Shown here: positions 37,743 through 49,909 of the stretch, piece by piece
How positions within the stretch are numbered: the first letter of the stretch is position 1
Layout of the letters: every line of letters starts with the position of its first letter
NCBI GenBank assembly: GCA_033980235.1
Contig: CM067059.1
Span: 16,688,100 to 16,752,099 of the forward strand
From: Diadema setosum
Lineage: Eukaryota; Echinodermata; Echinoidea; Diadematoida; Diadematidae
Length of the DNA: 64,000 bases
Direction of reading: 5' to 3'
Program-made: the position numbers and the translations under genes
The notes under the pieces: model-generated
Told to the model about the DNA's origin: nothing
What the model saw: the letters and a program-made list of their open reading frames with translations, nothing else
Database searches by the model: none

Positions 37743-37799
37743 AACATTGATATTATACATAGCAGTTTCTGTGGCTTGCTTCTCATAATCATTATCTCT

Positions 37800-39264
37800 T
37801 ACATGTGCAATATAAAGTCAGTTTGATGAACTCTGTCTCTCGGAATTGACGTCTTCTGTCTTCAAAGGAAACAAAAAGTGCGTTAAGACAGTATAAGAAA
37901 GTGTGATTACTTATGACAGTTGAAAGAAGAGGTCTCCACGCCCTCAAGTTACATCACATTCACATTGACACATAAGTGCGTGAATACATTTTCAAGGTGT
38001 TCGTGCATCCTGACATAATTTCCTGACAAATCTCTCTGAAGATGTTGTATTTATCGACTTCTTTATAGTCTTCTTCGGGGCAAATCATTGTGTATGGAGA
38101 TTAAAAAAAAAAATGCAGTTCCGAGAAAGGCAGAACCAAGGGCATGCACCACCAATCAGTCACCGCATACTGATGGACCCAAAGAAAAAAAACAAACAAG
38201 TTTTTCCCTTCAATCCTTTCTCGCTTTCACTCTCCCTCTCTTCTTAAGCGTTCCGAAATAGAACACGCCGATTCACACGCAACTTCTCTGCACGTTGGTC
38301 GTTAACAAGCCACAGCTGCTTCTTCCCACGCAGGCCGACGCTCCACACTACAATGACTGCGAACGTCTGCTTCAAGTGTTACTTTATGAGCAAGTACTCA
38401 TATTTACGTTCATCGATTTATAGATTTGTTTTATGTCTTTTTCAAATGAGTGAAGCAAAATGATGTTTGCTGATCCAGTGATTCGGTGTAAATGCCCTGC
38501 AGTGTTGTAGAAAAATGTGTCAATCAAACATTATCATTGTAATGATTATGGTTCCGTTTTGTGAATTCCTATGTGACTTGTCTTCGTGTGTTTTGTGTGA
38601 TGCTCAGTGCGTTTGGGTTTAGATTCAGGAATAGAAACTGCTGTATTTATCAAAAACAAAATAAATGGAAGATCTGAATAACATAATTGTTTTTCTCATT
38701 CGTACATTATCATGAGACCAGTGTCATTAATTCTCACAGAGTGTCGTGGACAAGATTGTTAGTATTGGACGTAACTTGTGAGTTTTACGTCAGCAAGATA
38801 GGTGAAATCCGAGAGATTATTATTATAGTATGCATTGAAGTTTAACATCTACATTGTAGTATCACATCAAATTAATATAACCAACTCCCTCTGTAGAAAG
38901 TTTGTAGTCTCAGAGTGTGTTTAAAATTCAAATGCTTTCTGTTCCTACGGTGGTTTAACTTTGATGGACTTAAGCTATGTTAACATGCCAGATCTCCTAT
39001 ATACACAGTCTAATGAGTCAAGCTTTGCTGTGGCAATCCTTCCGACTCGATCTTCTCAAAATTTGTTTATCTATTGGCGGTCTTGTTAACCGGTTCTAAG
39101 GAAGTAAATTGTTTGGAAATAAAGTGAGACAAATTATACATGACTATAGTGCGTGGAGTCTGTTAAAATGTACAAAAAACACCCCTAATCAGAGGACCCA
39201 TAATCACGTTTATTATTATTTTTTTTTCAGGACTTTTAATTTTTTCTTGGTGACGGTTTTCACA
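37800..39264. other. No supported gene
   Basis: Ordinary A+T-rich sequence without coding signs. Confidence 0.5.
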
Positions 39265-39295
39265 CACACAAATACACACACACACGCACATGTAT

Positions 39296-39344
<49 letters not shown>
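39265..39344. repeat. Compound CA/TG/TA microsatellite
   Basis: CA-rich and TATG-rich sequence followed by (TA)n at 39305-39344. Confidence 0.9.
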
Positions 39345-39345
<1 letters not shown>

Positions 39346-39529
39346 AAACAAAGAAAAGGAAAACTGACCAGAAACAAATAGCAACTAGTAGCAACTAGTT
39401 CGTAGCTGTAACATTTATCCAATTACACATACTGTCGTACATGTTTTGAATTGATTGTAAGCGCTTTGGGCCTTGTGGGAAAAGCGCACCGTAAATAATA
39501 GTAATAATAATGATAATAAAAATAACAAA

Positions 39530-39604
39530 TAGTGAAAACTTTGAGCAAAGAAAATGGGTTATATCGGGATTCCAATGAAAACCCATTTTCTTTGCTCAAA
39601 GTTT

Positions 39605-39610
<6 letters not shown>
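39530..39610. repeat. Perfect 31-bp inverted repeat beside (TA)n
   Basis: Arms 39530-39560 and 39580-39610 (TAGTGAAAACTTTGAGC and onward) flank a 19-base loop. The left side has a GCGCTTTGGGCC...AAAGCGCACC block with AAT-rich tail (39459-39525), typical of a retroposon 3' end. (TA)n follows on the right to about 39645. Confidence 0.85.
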
Positions 39611-39650
<40 letters not shown>

Positions 39651-39785
39651 CATTTATGTATATGTATCATAATAATAATAAAAATGATGATGATGATTAT
39701 TATTATTATTATTATATCACGGTTCGACACTGTCATTTTCTCTGATAGCCCGTTCGGTTAAACTTATATTTCTGTAAGGTAAATT

Positions 39786-39938
39786 TCGATGGCCCGAAAG
39801 AAAAATAGTGTGACACAAAACAAAAGGAAATATAGAGTTTCAATTTGAATTTTATTTGTTATTTGTTATTCAGTTTTTTTTTTATTTGGTGGCCCGACAT
39901 CAATTTTTAATTAGAGCCACGGCTGATGTTGAGCCTTG
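39786..39938 (-). repeat. Dispersed repeat 'GGTGGCCCGA', copy 2
   Basis: Contains TTCGATGGCCCGAAAG on the left. At the right are GGTGGCCCGACATCAATTTT and GAGCCACGGCTGATGTTGAG, which match the ends of copy 1. It directly abuts the mariner-like element at 39943. Confidence 0.6.
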
Positions 39939-39942
39939 TATA

Positions 39943-40925
39943 TACACTCGGCAAAAAAGAGAAAGTAAACACTTTTTTAAGTTTATCTTTCTATAGACTA
40001 TCTGGCTAAAAATGATGTTTTATATATCATGTTAAAGGTAATTTAATTAGCTATCGACCTAGTAGGACAATAAAAATGTTAACTTTACGCACGAGTGAAC
40101 ACAGTCGTGTTTCACTTCCAAGGCACAAAAGCAAAAATTGCAAATGGGCAAGTTGTTATTCAAGCGCATTTGCTCTTCCATATAGTAATGAAAACAAAAG
40201 ACAAATTTAACACAATGGAAATGTAAATTAATTTGCAAAAATCAACCTATGATCTCAATAATGTCTCTGTAACCCTCCAAAAATGAAAGGCAAAAAATAA
40301 TGGAGGAAAATGAAGAACCTTCTGTCAAATCCGCAGTCAAAAGACATGAGAAAAAATCATAGTGACAAAGAAAGTTAAATTTGAAACGTTATTCCATATT
40401 AAGAAAATTTGAAATAATATCTGGATCTTGAATTTGTCTCGTGCATTCTTAAATTCCTTACTTGAAAGGTAAAAAGAAGAAATTCTGTCGATTTTATCAC
40501 CTTTACGACTTACTCCCTACGTCATTTAAATTTTGAATTGATGGAAACTGCTTATGTTCCACCTTCAGTTTCCCCACTTTGTTTTTGTTTTGAATATAAA
40601 GGGAAACAAGGGAACGGAAACTTATTTCTGCTGTTTCATTCATGTCTCTCATTGCGTTAAATTTGTCTTTTGTTATTATTGCTATCTTGCAGGGCATTTG
40701 CAAATGAATTTCAATATGTCCAATTCTGCAATGTTTACTTTTCTTCCTTGGAGGTCAAAAACGAATGTGCTCACTCATACGTAAAATTTCCCTTTGCATA
40801 ACCTACCAGGTTGATAGCCAATTAAATAATTTTTGATATGGTATAATTATGACACATTGATTTTTATCTAAATCTTCTATGAAAAATATTGACTGGAAAA
40901 AGTGTTTACTTTCTTTTTTTGCTGA

Positions 40926-40930
<5 letters not shown>
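39943..40930. mobile_element. Non-autonomous Tc1/mariner-like element
   Basis: The left end is TACACTCGGCAAAAAAGAGA and the right end, reversed, is TACACTCAGCAAAAAAAGAA. Both continue AAGTAAACACTTTTT. Similarity of the inverted ends persists for about 150 bp (AATTAGCTATCGACCTAGTA against AATTGGCTATCAACCTGGTA). It inserted at TA within TA-rich DNA. About 990 bp, with no transposase frame. Confidence 0.75.

Positions 40931-40960
<30 letters not shown>
40929..40960. repeat. (TA)n microsatellite
   Basis: A TA array abutting the right end of the mariner-like element. Confidence 0.95.
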
Positions 40961-40962
<2 letters not shown>

Positions 40963-41426
40963 GTTACTTGTTATTTTTTCTCATTAATATTGTTACTTTA
41001 ATCCGAATTGTTCAATATCACGAATAATAGCTACAACTGCAAGGATTGATATTTACTCTCTTTATTATCTTATTTCTATTTCTACTCCTCTTCTTCTTTC
41101 AATTCTGCTTCCTCTGCTTTTGTCTGGGGAGAAAGACCACGAATATCTTGAGCTCTACACTAATGCCTTGTGTTTCAAAATGCACGTTGATGGTTATTTA
41201 CAAAAAAAAAAACACACAAAAACTTTATAACTACAGCCAATAAATAATGGCAATAGCTGACTATTTGTTAGTTGTTCGAAATGTGGACTCACCCTACGCG
41301 TGTCCTTCCTTGATTTCTCTAAGCTCGTCTACTTTACCCAATCTCTCCTTTCTTCCTCTACCCTACAATAAGTGATCACATGGTCCTGGCATTTGTACCG
41401 TTATTGTGATATTCTGTCATTCTCCA

Positions 41427-41523
41427 TTTCTTTGGAACAAACTCCCTTTGCACATTCAATAAGGCTCAAAGTGTAGACAAGTTCAACTCAATGCTCCAAA
41501 CTTACTTATTCAATAAATCGTGA
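41427..41523 (+). pseudogene. LINE reverse transcriptase C-terminal relic
   Basis: FLWNKLPLHIQ in one frame continues, after a frameshift, as KAQSVDKFNSMLQTYLFNKS then a stop. 'LWN.LP..IR.A.S...FK..LKT.LF' is the usual C-terminal end of L2/CR1/Jockey-type LINE proteins. The following 300 bp, with ATGCGCTTTGAGGAG near 41811, may be its 3' UTR. A much weaker echo (ISPILFTKFTSKLKTHLN) lies at 52145-52200. Confidence 0.6.
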
Positions 41524-41849
41524 CATTCTTCACTCCTTTGTTATTTATATATCACAATTTTCGTAATAACATTCCATATCTTAATTCAACTTTTCTATTC
41601 TGCATCAGTGCTCTTTAAAACACCCGTATTAAGTGCTATATGATGTTATTCAATTATCATTATTGTTGTCATTGTTAACGTTACTTTTGATACTTAATAT
41701 GTAGAATGATTGTCTGCATTTTATCTACACATTATCACCATCTCATATCTGCTGCCCAAAATTACTTTGTGCTGAGTACAATGGGCTGAATCATTCCCAA
41801 CAGGACTTTTTATGCGCTTTGAGGAGACAACGCCCGACTAATCGGTAAA

Positions 41850-44047
41850 ATCATTTAACACATTAAAAGACTGATAAGGAGCAACGAACGACAAAACATT
41901 GAAAATGTAATTTTAGAATGAAACGTCAAACATTTGCTAACGCCCACAAGTTTTATTCTCGACCACTTTCCATGCTCTCCACCTTCTTTTTGAAGACATG
42001 AGGTCTTGACGTCAGCAAGATCTGTAATGACAGTGTATAAGTCTTCAAGAAACGCATGATGCCAACAAGAACTGGCTTGAGTAACTTTTTTTTTAAAATA
42101 ACTAAATCTGTTCTTTAAAACCAGATATTTTCGAATGCGAAAAACTAAAGTTAATTTCGCGAGGAGCCAAATACGCGAAAGTAAAATACGCGCGAAAATT
42201 TTTGTTTATCCATTAATGCATTGAATGCCCGCAATGGTGATTCGCAAAAGTTTCATGCCGCGAATGTTTCTGACTTTACAATATTGATGAATTTTCACTA
42301 ACAAGGTTTCATACATCGTTTCCAAGATAATATAAATGATATATAAAACATATTGGCATGTATATACATGTACTATACATTTGATTTGATTTGATTTATT
42401 GGTTCCTATCTATTATCGTTGTGCATACACATTCATGTACATGTGTATACGTGCACGGCATTGTTGGTATCATAAAATACATAAGTTGTTAACAAAGTAC
42501 TTTTGTCTCTACTGGCTTTACAATGTATAACAAAACGTATCAGCGGTATTATATAGGCCTACAAAATAATATAATAATACAGAAGGGCTAATGCTTAGCG
42601 TATCATAGCTTAATTTGCTTTCTTGCTTGCTTGCAGCCCCTATACTCATAATGCATGTTAAAAAAAAAAGAGGGGAGTGAAAACTTGCGTAGAGATAGGA
42701 TAGAAGAAAGCATTATAATTCTGTTTTGATAAAATGATACAATTTTATGTGTATGATTGCTTTTCTGTACAATGTATATGTGCATGGGCATGTATGTAAA
42801 TGTATTGCATGTATACGTGTATTTATCAAATGCAGACAGCACAATGTAACGAGTGCTTTGTGAATAATTATTTACATCTAGTTCCTGTTTTTTCACCGTA
42901 CACTCACTATTCTGTGATATTAATTTTTCTGTAGCAAAAAGCATCATTGTCAAAACTATCGTTTTCCTCGCATTCAAGCGTGCATCTAATAACTCAGATC
43001 GAAATGTGTAGGCCGCCATTTTAGTGTGTGTACACTCAAACTGATCCAGCAATGGCAGAACGACACCGAGGCAACATGTTACTCAAGCACCTTGACTGCG
43101 TGCGCATAAGCATACAATAGTAGTGTACTGCGGAATTTCGCTGGGGCAACCGTTGTCAATGCTGTTGGGATACCCCCCCCCCCCCCCCCCCTTCTCGTAA
43201 AAAGAAAATTGTAGTCCGCTGGTGAGGTATGGAATGATGTGAATCAAATATGGACATCCGAGTAGTCTGAACATGTTGCTCAGTGACAAGAGAGATAGAG
43301 AGACAGACAGACAGACAAGAGAAAAGCAATACTTTTATATTGAGCAAAGGGGGGGGGGGGGGGGGTCATACAGACCGCGACATCGTATTAACATGTTTCG
43401 AATATTCGTAGATCGTGAATGCATGGTGACAATGCCTATGTAATAATCGATGTCGAGACGACACGAGCTTCGTGGTGTGGTTTTGATTCAACTCTATGCG
43501 TGGATGTAATGAAGTAAGCCCGCTCTTGGCTGTACACCACATTGTTTAGGCCCCTTGTACAGAGTAGAAAGACAATTCGGATTGTGACTTTGAAAAAATA
43601 TATTTCGTTGCTCTAACGATTTTGTTAATTCATTCGTTCATCATTCATTCATAAATTTTATTATTCGATCTATTCTGTTTCACACTTGGACAACCCAAAG
43701 CAATGATATACACAAAAATATTATATAGGTCCTATATCATTGTCGTTGTGTTCGTACACAGAAAGAGACAATAAAAACACCAGTTTGTGAAAGAAAAGAG
43801 CCTGGAAAATCAAGTGATTGTTGATGGCACGTTCATTGAGTTCCATTGCTTACAATATGTATACATGAACTACAGTAATGGTTTATCGCCTTCAAGATCG
43901 CCACAGGTTGATATGATTAAAAAGTGACTTTTTAAGAAAAAACATATTCTGGTGATTTTGAGGGCCCGGGAATCCCATCAACATACACTGTTCTTGGATA
44001 GAATGGACATCCTGTCGTAGAGCTTCGTTCTGACTGGCTGCTGTATT
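41850..44047. other. No supported gene
   Basis: Contains a (GATTT)n tract with ATTGGTTCC at 42377-42405 that may be a SINE tail, and a 22-base C run at 43170-43191. A G run of about 19 follows at 43348-43366. Confidence 0.5.
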
Positions 44048-44086
44048 ATGATCAATACGTGTGTTATTTTAGTATACCGTGGTGTA

Positions 44087-44089
<3 letters not shown>

Positions 44090-44120
<31 letters not shown>
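44090..44120. repeat. (TG)n microsatellite
   Basis: A pure TG array, followed by imperfect TG-rich sequence. Confidence 0.95.
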
Positions 44121-44121
<1 letters not shown>

Positions 44122-44439
44122 TTTGTGTGTTGTGCGTGCGTGTATGTGTGTTGCGTTCGTTTATTCAAAAAATTTGCATTTATTTTTACTTTGTACCCAG
44201 AACGGATTGTTTATTTATGTATTACTAAAATGAAATAAATATAGATCATAAAACCAAAAAAAAAAAAAGGGTTTGATTGTAGGTGCGTTGTGCGTATTGT
44301 GTTAATTGACAGCATAATGCATTGGCTACCGCATAGATATTTCTAATCACTCAAGGCATTCTTACGAAAAACGTACGAATTCTAGGGCCATTGTATAACT
44401 GAAAATCATTTCGTTTCTCTAAAAGGTCTTAAGTTGTTC

Positions 44440-45539
44440 TTGCGAATTAAACAGCGTTCATACGAAATTTGTAAGAAGGCCGTAAGAATCTGTGCCCCAT
44501 CTACGAATCTCTACGAACTCCAGAATTCGTACGAACAGTGACATTTGTACGAACGCATCGTTCGTACGAACCTTTGTGACCGTAGCTTACCTGCTACTTG
44601 CGTGTATTCCGTGTGACCTGCGTGAGAGCTTCAAAGCCGATCCGTTTTCAGTTACGAGCGACATACTGGGACTGCGAAGTATCTGCGTGGGAGGTGCCTG
44701 CAAGGTTGCTGCCGCTAAGGTCCTCCTACTGGTGTTCTGCGTGCACCTTTGCGGGCAACCCCCCGCGACTCGCCAGGAATGAGTTTTGAGCATGCTCAAG
44801 GCCAAATTGTCACACCTTGGGGGTTGACTTGTGGGGGAAATTTTTTGCTACCCGGACCTCCCAGCAGCTGCCCGCACCTGGCATTACACAGCGCGTATCT
44901 CGCCCGTAGTTGCCCGGAGGTGCGCACGCAAGTCTGATTTACCCGCAGCCAAGTTTTGAGCATGACCAAAAAGTTTGCGGGTGAGTCACGGGGATTGCCA
45001 CGCAGCGGTCCACGCAGAACACCAGTAGGAGGCCCGTAGCTGCCGCAAGTCACAAGCAGTTGACACACTTGCAGTACGTAAGTAGCACGTGTATCTATAC
45101 GTACTTATGCGCCGAAAGCGTGTGTCATCTGCGGGCATTGTCGTACGAGCATAATACGGGCGTGTTACTGGCACGGTGTCGAAACTGCCTATATCCGTGT
45201 AGCTGGTCAGTTCTGTGGGTGTGGAGAGAGCTACAATAGCAAATTGCGAGCATACTGAGGGTCAGTTACTGCCTTTCTGCTGGTTAGTTGAGAGTCGACT
45301 GCAACCAAAATAGTGACATTCTGTGGGACTTCTGCCATACCGAGTTGCCAGCCCCCCCCCCCCCCCCCCCCCTCGCCACCCATGCGTCTGACACGGAGGT
45401 CACACGGACGGCACGTATGTAGAACGTAAGTAGCAGGTAAGACGCATGTGAAACCCGCCTGCAAATATTGTCCTGCGTGCTGGGAAATCCCCACATGCAG
45501 CAAGCCCGCATAGCTTGCACGTAAAGGTGTGACGGGGCC
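44440..45539. mobile_element. CpG-rich fold-back repeat region
   Basis: CTACTGGTGTTCTGCGTGCA (about 44727) recurs inverted as CCACGCAGAACACCAGTAGG (about 45010). CGTGTGACCTGCGTGAG is inverted in the 45390-45450 segment, as are other blocks. A 23-base C run sits at 45353-45372. The right end GGTGTGACGGGGCCTTAA looks like a transposon terminus. The left end is not clear. Frames here are products of the repeats. Confidence 0.5.
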
Positions 45540-45909
45540 TTAAAGGCATAATTTACCATTTGCAGATGAAACAAAAAACCCAGCATTAGTGCTTTGAAAT
45601 AGTTCTAAAATGTGAGTTAGGGATAGAAACAACCACTGCAAAACTTTGAATCCGTATAATCGATGTTAAGTGTTGTTAAATACGCAAAATGTGAACAATG
45701 GTTATAATAAAAATGTTTCCAGACTAAACCATCCACAGTTACGGTTTATTGAGAAAAACACTGATATCTCCTTATATTCTATAGGCTTTATGGCAAAAAT
45801 TTTATATGGTAGGATGTTTTATGATACAACAGACCTACACATATGCATCAAATGTGATATTTTGAACATTTTTGAAATCACTGCTCCCAAAGGTAAACTG
45901 GACCTTTAA
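45540..45909. mobile_element. TTAA MITE
   Basis: Begins TTAAAGGCATAATTTACC and ends, reversed, TTAAAGGTCCAGTTTACC. 370 bp, A+T-rich, non-coding. It abuts the right end of the CpG-rich element, which also ends in TTAA. Confidence 0.75.
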
Positions 45910-46318
45910 CTTGGCTGCGAGTAAATAGGACTTGGGTTCGCAACTCCGGGTAACTTCGGGTGAGATACGTGCTAGGTACTGTCATGTGCGGGTCATCTGC
46001 GGCGACCTCTGGGTAGCAAAAATTATTCTTCGCAGCGAGGTTGAGTAGCTTATGGAGTCTGTAATTGCTGTCTGGCTAATGGTGGATAATCTTTGCAAGT
46101 TCGCATACATCACTGGAGAGGTAATGAATTCAAGAACAGTACATATAATTTGTAGTAGCATTAGGTGTCTATCAAAAGCCGACAATTAATTTTGTCATTT
46201 TAGGGGGAAAAAAGCCCCCAGACGTGTCGAAGATGGCGTTCTTTCAAAATTTCATGATGCACTCCAACAGCACTTCTCACAGAATAAACTAGAGGAGAAT
46301 GTTCAGTCTCGAATGTTA

Positions 46319-46490
46319 TACAGTGCACTCCCGTTATAACAAAAACTTCTATAACGAAATAAAAATTCAGGCCGCAACATTTTCCACCCTACGTTTTCTA
46401 TTGTTTATTTGTTCGGTTATACCGAAATTTCCATATAACGTAAGAAAACTGCCGGTCAGGAGGACTTTCTTATAACGATAGTCCATTGTA
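46319..46490. mobile_element. TA MITE (GTGCACTCC family), copy 1
   Basis: TACAGTGCACTCCCGTTATA on the left; TACAATGGACTATCGTTATA, reversed, on the right. Internally TATAACGAAAT and GTTTATTTGTTCGGTTATA. A related copy is at 52360-52548. Confidence 0.75.
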
Positions 46491-48479
46491 GTAGTACCAT
46501 TCTCTTACAACTGTACCTTCCCTTATGTAAACTCCCTCGAGCCTATATTCCTATCTCCTGGCTCTCTGTTTTCCCTTTCATTCCTTCTCTGACTCTACTC
46601 TCTCTCAACTTGTGAACAGGAAGCCATATCCATCATCCGTAAAATGGAGTACATGTACCACAAGAATATACAGTAATTCCACTTCATAATTATAAAATTT
46701 ATTCAGTCAGTTCAAAATACAACTGATTTTTCACACTTCATTGATAATGCTGGATCAGTCACATTTCTGTCACATTTTTGACAAACTGGGTTTGCCATCA
46801 ATGGCTGATAAATAATTTCTTGATGATTGATTTATAAGTGTAGTTGCTTCAAATACTAGTCTCCATCATCTTTGTAAAACATTGCGCATAAATGTATTAG
46901 CAGGCAACGTAATCCTGGCCTGGACCTTCATGGCAGCAAAAGTACCTCATCTACATATATGGCGGGAAGATTTGTCATTGGCTCTGTCACAGAAACACAA
47001 TGAGACAAGAGTGAAACCAATGTGCCATGCTCAGTGACTTCACAACATCAGAGAAGGCAATCAAACACTGAAAAAGAAGCAGAAAACCTAATACTTGACA
47101 AATATTCTTCTGGGGTGGTATTCTGAAATCCTTCCGAGGAAGAAATTTCTTCCCAAGTCAGGATTTTTCCTAAGTGGTATTCTAAAAATCTTCCCAAGTT
47201 TCTTCCTATCTTTTTTCCTAAACTAAGGAAGATATGCAAATGAGGATGAGATATGCAAATTTCTGACTTTATGAAGAAGTTGGTATTCTAGAATGCACCT
47301 AGGAAAGTATTTTAGAAGATTTTTAGGTAGTACGTTAAGATATAGCAAGCTGCAAATATCGTGATAGGCGCCTGTCATTCACTGCGTGTAATATTATGTA
47401 CTTAACATGCGCGAAATGGGTGTGAAAAATGGGACATGCCGTGCACACGCGTATTTGAGCCTATGTCATAATGATATGCGGTTGTCATCTTATGATACGG
47501 CATTTCCTACTGGCTTAAGAAAGAACATTGGGCTGGGATAAGGATGGCCTAATTTGCATTAAGAAGGAAGAAATTTCAGAATACCAATTCTGTCTTTCCC
47601 AGGCACTTCCTAACTTTCTGACTTAGGCTACGGTCACAACTCAGAGCGGCGACCGACCGATTTGTAGCCTGCTCGGTCGCTGCTGAAATTTTGGCACCGC
47701 TCAGCAGTTTTTGGAGATGTTGAGCAGGCTGTAAAACCCTAGCGATTACCGAGCAGTGCCTTATATGGGGATCTGCAACGCGCAGAGTCCGAGCAGTCAC
47801 CGAGCGATGCCCCATCGGCAACTGGACGATCTCCCACCGGCCACCGGCCACCGGCCGATTTTTACGAAATCGCTCAGCGACCGACGGGGGATCGATTAGT
47901 CATCTACCGGTGATCCCGTAGGCGTACCGGCTGCCACCCGCCGGTCTCTGCCGGAAATTTCTCACGAGCTACCTGTGTTTATTAATGTACCTATGTGATT
48001 TGTGATGTGTTAATTGATTAATAAATTAAGATACTAGAAATGTCGCTTTGGCGACTGGTATGCCTCCGCCATAATGCATGATTTTCCCAATAGGTCTAGA
48101 TAGTACATGTGGACACTGTGTGATTACATTTCCACAAAATTGGCAAAATATTGGAATGACAAGTTTGTCACAAATGTGTTGAATGTTCACCTTCCTTGAC
48201 ATAGGTTTAATTGGATGAATAAGAGAGCATGTATCTAGGGATTTAAGGACTTTAACTTGACTTTGACCCATTCATACATTTAGGCATTGAGTAATTTTCA
48301 AGGTACAGGTGTGGAGAAAAAGTGCAATTTCTGAATTGAATAGTAAATTGTTACCATTTTCATCTGGCCCTTGACCCTAAAATTCATAAGATAATTACTT
48401 TCAGGTAGAACATGCATAATATGTACTAAGTTTCAAGGTAACTTGAGCCACTTCCGAGATATGGAGGAAAAAGATAGTT

Positions 48480-49290
48480 CAGCACTTTCACTTGATCTTT
48501 GACCTTTTGACCTTTGAGGCAAAAAGAGAAAAAAAAAAAACTTTCCAGAGAATTTCTATTAGGTTACACATGCATACACCAAGTGTAAAAAAATAACCCT
48601 GCTGGCATTGCATAAATATGAGGGTAATAGTAAAATTTTGAAGTCTTGCACTTGACCTTTGACCCCTGACCTTTGACCCCATGAACCCTACATTCTCTAG
48701 ATAATCACTTCCAGTCAGTACATGTGTATACTATGTTCCATGAAGATACCTTGAACAATTTTCCAAGGTACGGAGAAAAAAAAAGAAGTTTTAATATTCT
48801 TACTTGACCTTTTGACCTTTGAACTTTGACCTCATCACCCAAACTTTCACCAGAGAATCTTAATTGGGTAATACATGTATACACTAAGTTTCAAGAAAAT
48901 ATCTTCAGGCATTCAATAGATATGGTGGAAATAGTGAAATTTTATGTATTTGACCCTGACCTTTTGACCTTTGACCTTTGACCTCATGATCCAAACTTTC
49001 ACCAGAGAATCTTAATTGGGTAATACATGTATACACTAAGTTTCAAGAAAATCTCTTCAGGCATTCAATAGATATGGTGGAAATAGTGAAATTTTATGTA
49101 TTTGACCCTGACCTTTTGACCTTTGACCTCTGACCTCATGACCCAAACTTTCACCAGAGAATCTTAATTGGGTAATACATGTATACACTAAGTTTCAAGA
49201 AAATATCTTCAGGCATTCAATAGATATGTTGGAAATAGTGACATTTTATGTATTTGACCTTGACCTTTTGACCTTTGACCTTGAGCATGT
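48480..49290. promoter_or_regulatory. Cluster of DR1/DR2 nuclear receptor motifs
   Basis: TGACCTTTGACC (reverse: GGTCAAAGGTCA, a DR1 site bound by RXR heterodimers, HNF4 and COUP-TF) occurs repeatedly, e.g. 48653-48665 and 48667-48679. It recurs with TGACCTTTTGACC (DR2) in each 152-bp unit. The motif match is direct; activity is unknown. The cluster is about 4.2 kb past the PEX6 stop codon. Confidence 0.45.
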
Positions 49291-49294
49291 GCAC
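48839..49294. repeat. 152-bp tandem repeat, three units
   Basis: Units start CCAAACTTTCACCAGAGAAT at 48839, 48991 and 49143, exactly 152 bp apart. Each continues with TAATTGGGTAATACATGTAT, then TATTTGACC and runs of TGACCTTTTGACCTTTGACC. Older diverged units extend back to about 48300. Confidence 0.9.
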
Positions 49295-49400
49295 CCAAAA
49301 GTTGATAGGCACAACTTCACCCCCTAATACGCATACATGCCAAGTTTCATTAGGATACCTCAACAGGTTTCGATAGTTACCTTGTCCACAAAATTCATTA

Positions 49401-49459
49401 CGGACGGACGGAAGGACGGACGGAAGGACGGAAGGACGGACGGACGGACGGACGGACAA
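49401..49459. repeat. (GGAC)n/(GGAA)n microsatellite
   Basis: A GGACGGACGGAAGGAC array inside the right end of the TATGCCTCCGCCA element. Confidence 0.95.
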
Positions 49460-49909
49460 CCCGAAAACATAATGCCTCCGGCACCACTTCGTGGCGGAGG
49501 CATAAAAACTCGAGGCAAAATATCTAAGAGTTAAATTACCAACTAACAAACCTCAGTATGTGATACCACAGATAACTAGAATTTAGGAAATAAAACAAAA
49601 GGGAGGAACAACCTAGGTGGAACAAAGATTATAGAATAGATTAGAATTTTCCAAAATATTGTAGCGAACAACGGGGCCTTGGCACTTATGCAGACCGAGC
49701 CGACCGTCCGTTTGATCGAAATATACGATCACTCTATGAAGAGGATAAAACCTTAAGTTTCCCACCACTTGTACGTCACCAGTCTACACCTTGCACTTCA
49801 CACTATCTGATTCAAAGGCACATTCTCACTTCTCACATCTAATTCACCCAACACACTGACCAGTGAATTTTCACTCTCACTCCCGACGTCGTTTCTAGAG
49901 TACGTCGTC

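Larger units (their letters stand above)
48059..49504. mobile_element. Element with TATGCCTCCGCCA ends carrying a 152-bp tandem array
   Basis: Inverted ends TATGCCTCCGCCA (48059) and TGGCGGAGGCATA (to 49504). The right end also forms a hairpin, TGCCTCCGGCACCACTTCGTG with GGCGGAGGCA. The interior is a degenerate to near-identical tandem repeat, with unit boundaries at 48839, 48991 and 49143. Each unit contains several TGACCTTTGACC-type motifs. Confidence 0.7.

Noticed and set aside
48653..48679. Calling the DR1 array a proven PPAR response element of PEX6
   Set aside because: The motif match is real, but the sites belong to a tandem transposon repeat and nothing in the sequence shows regulation of PEX6.
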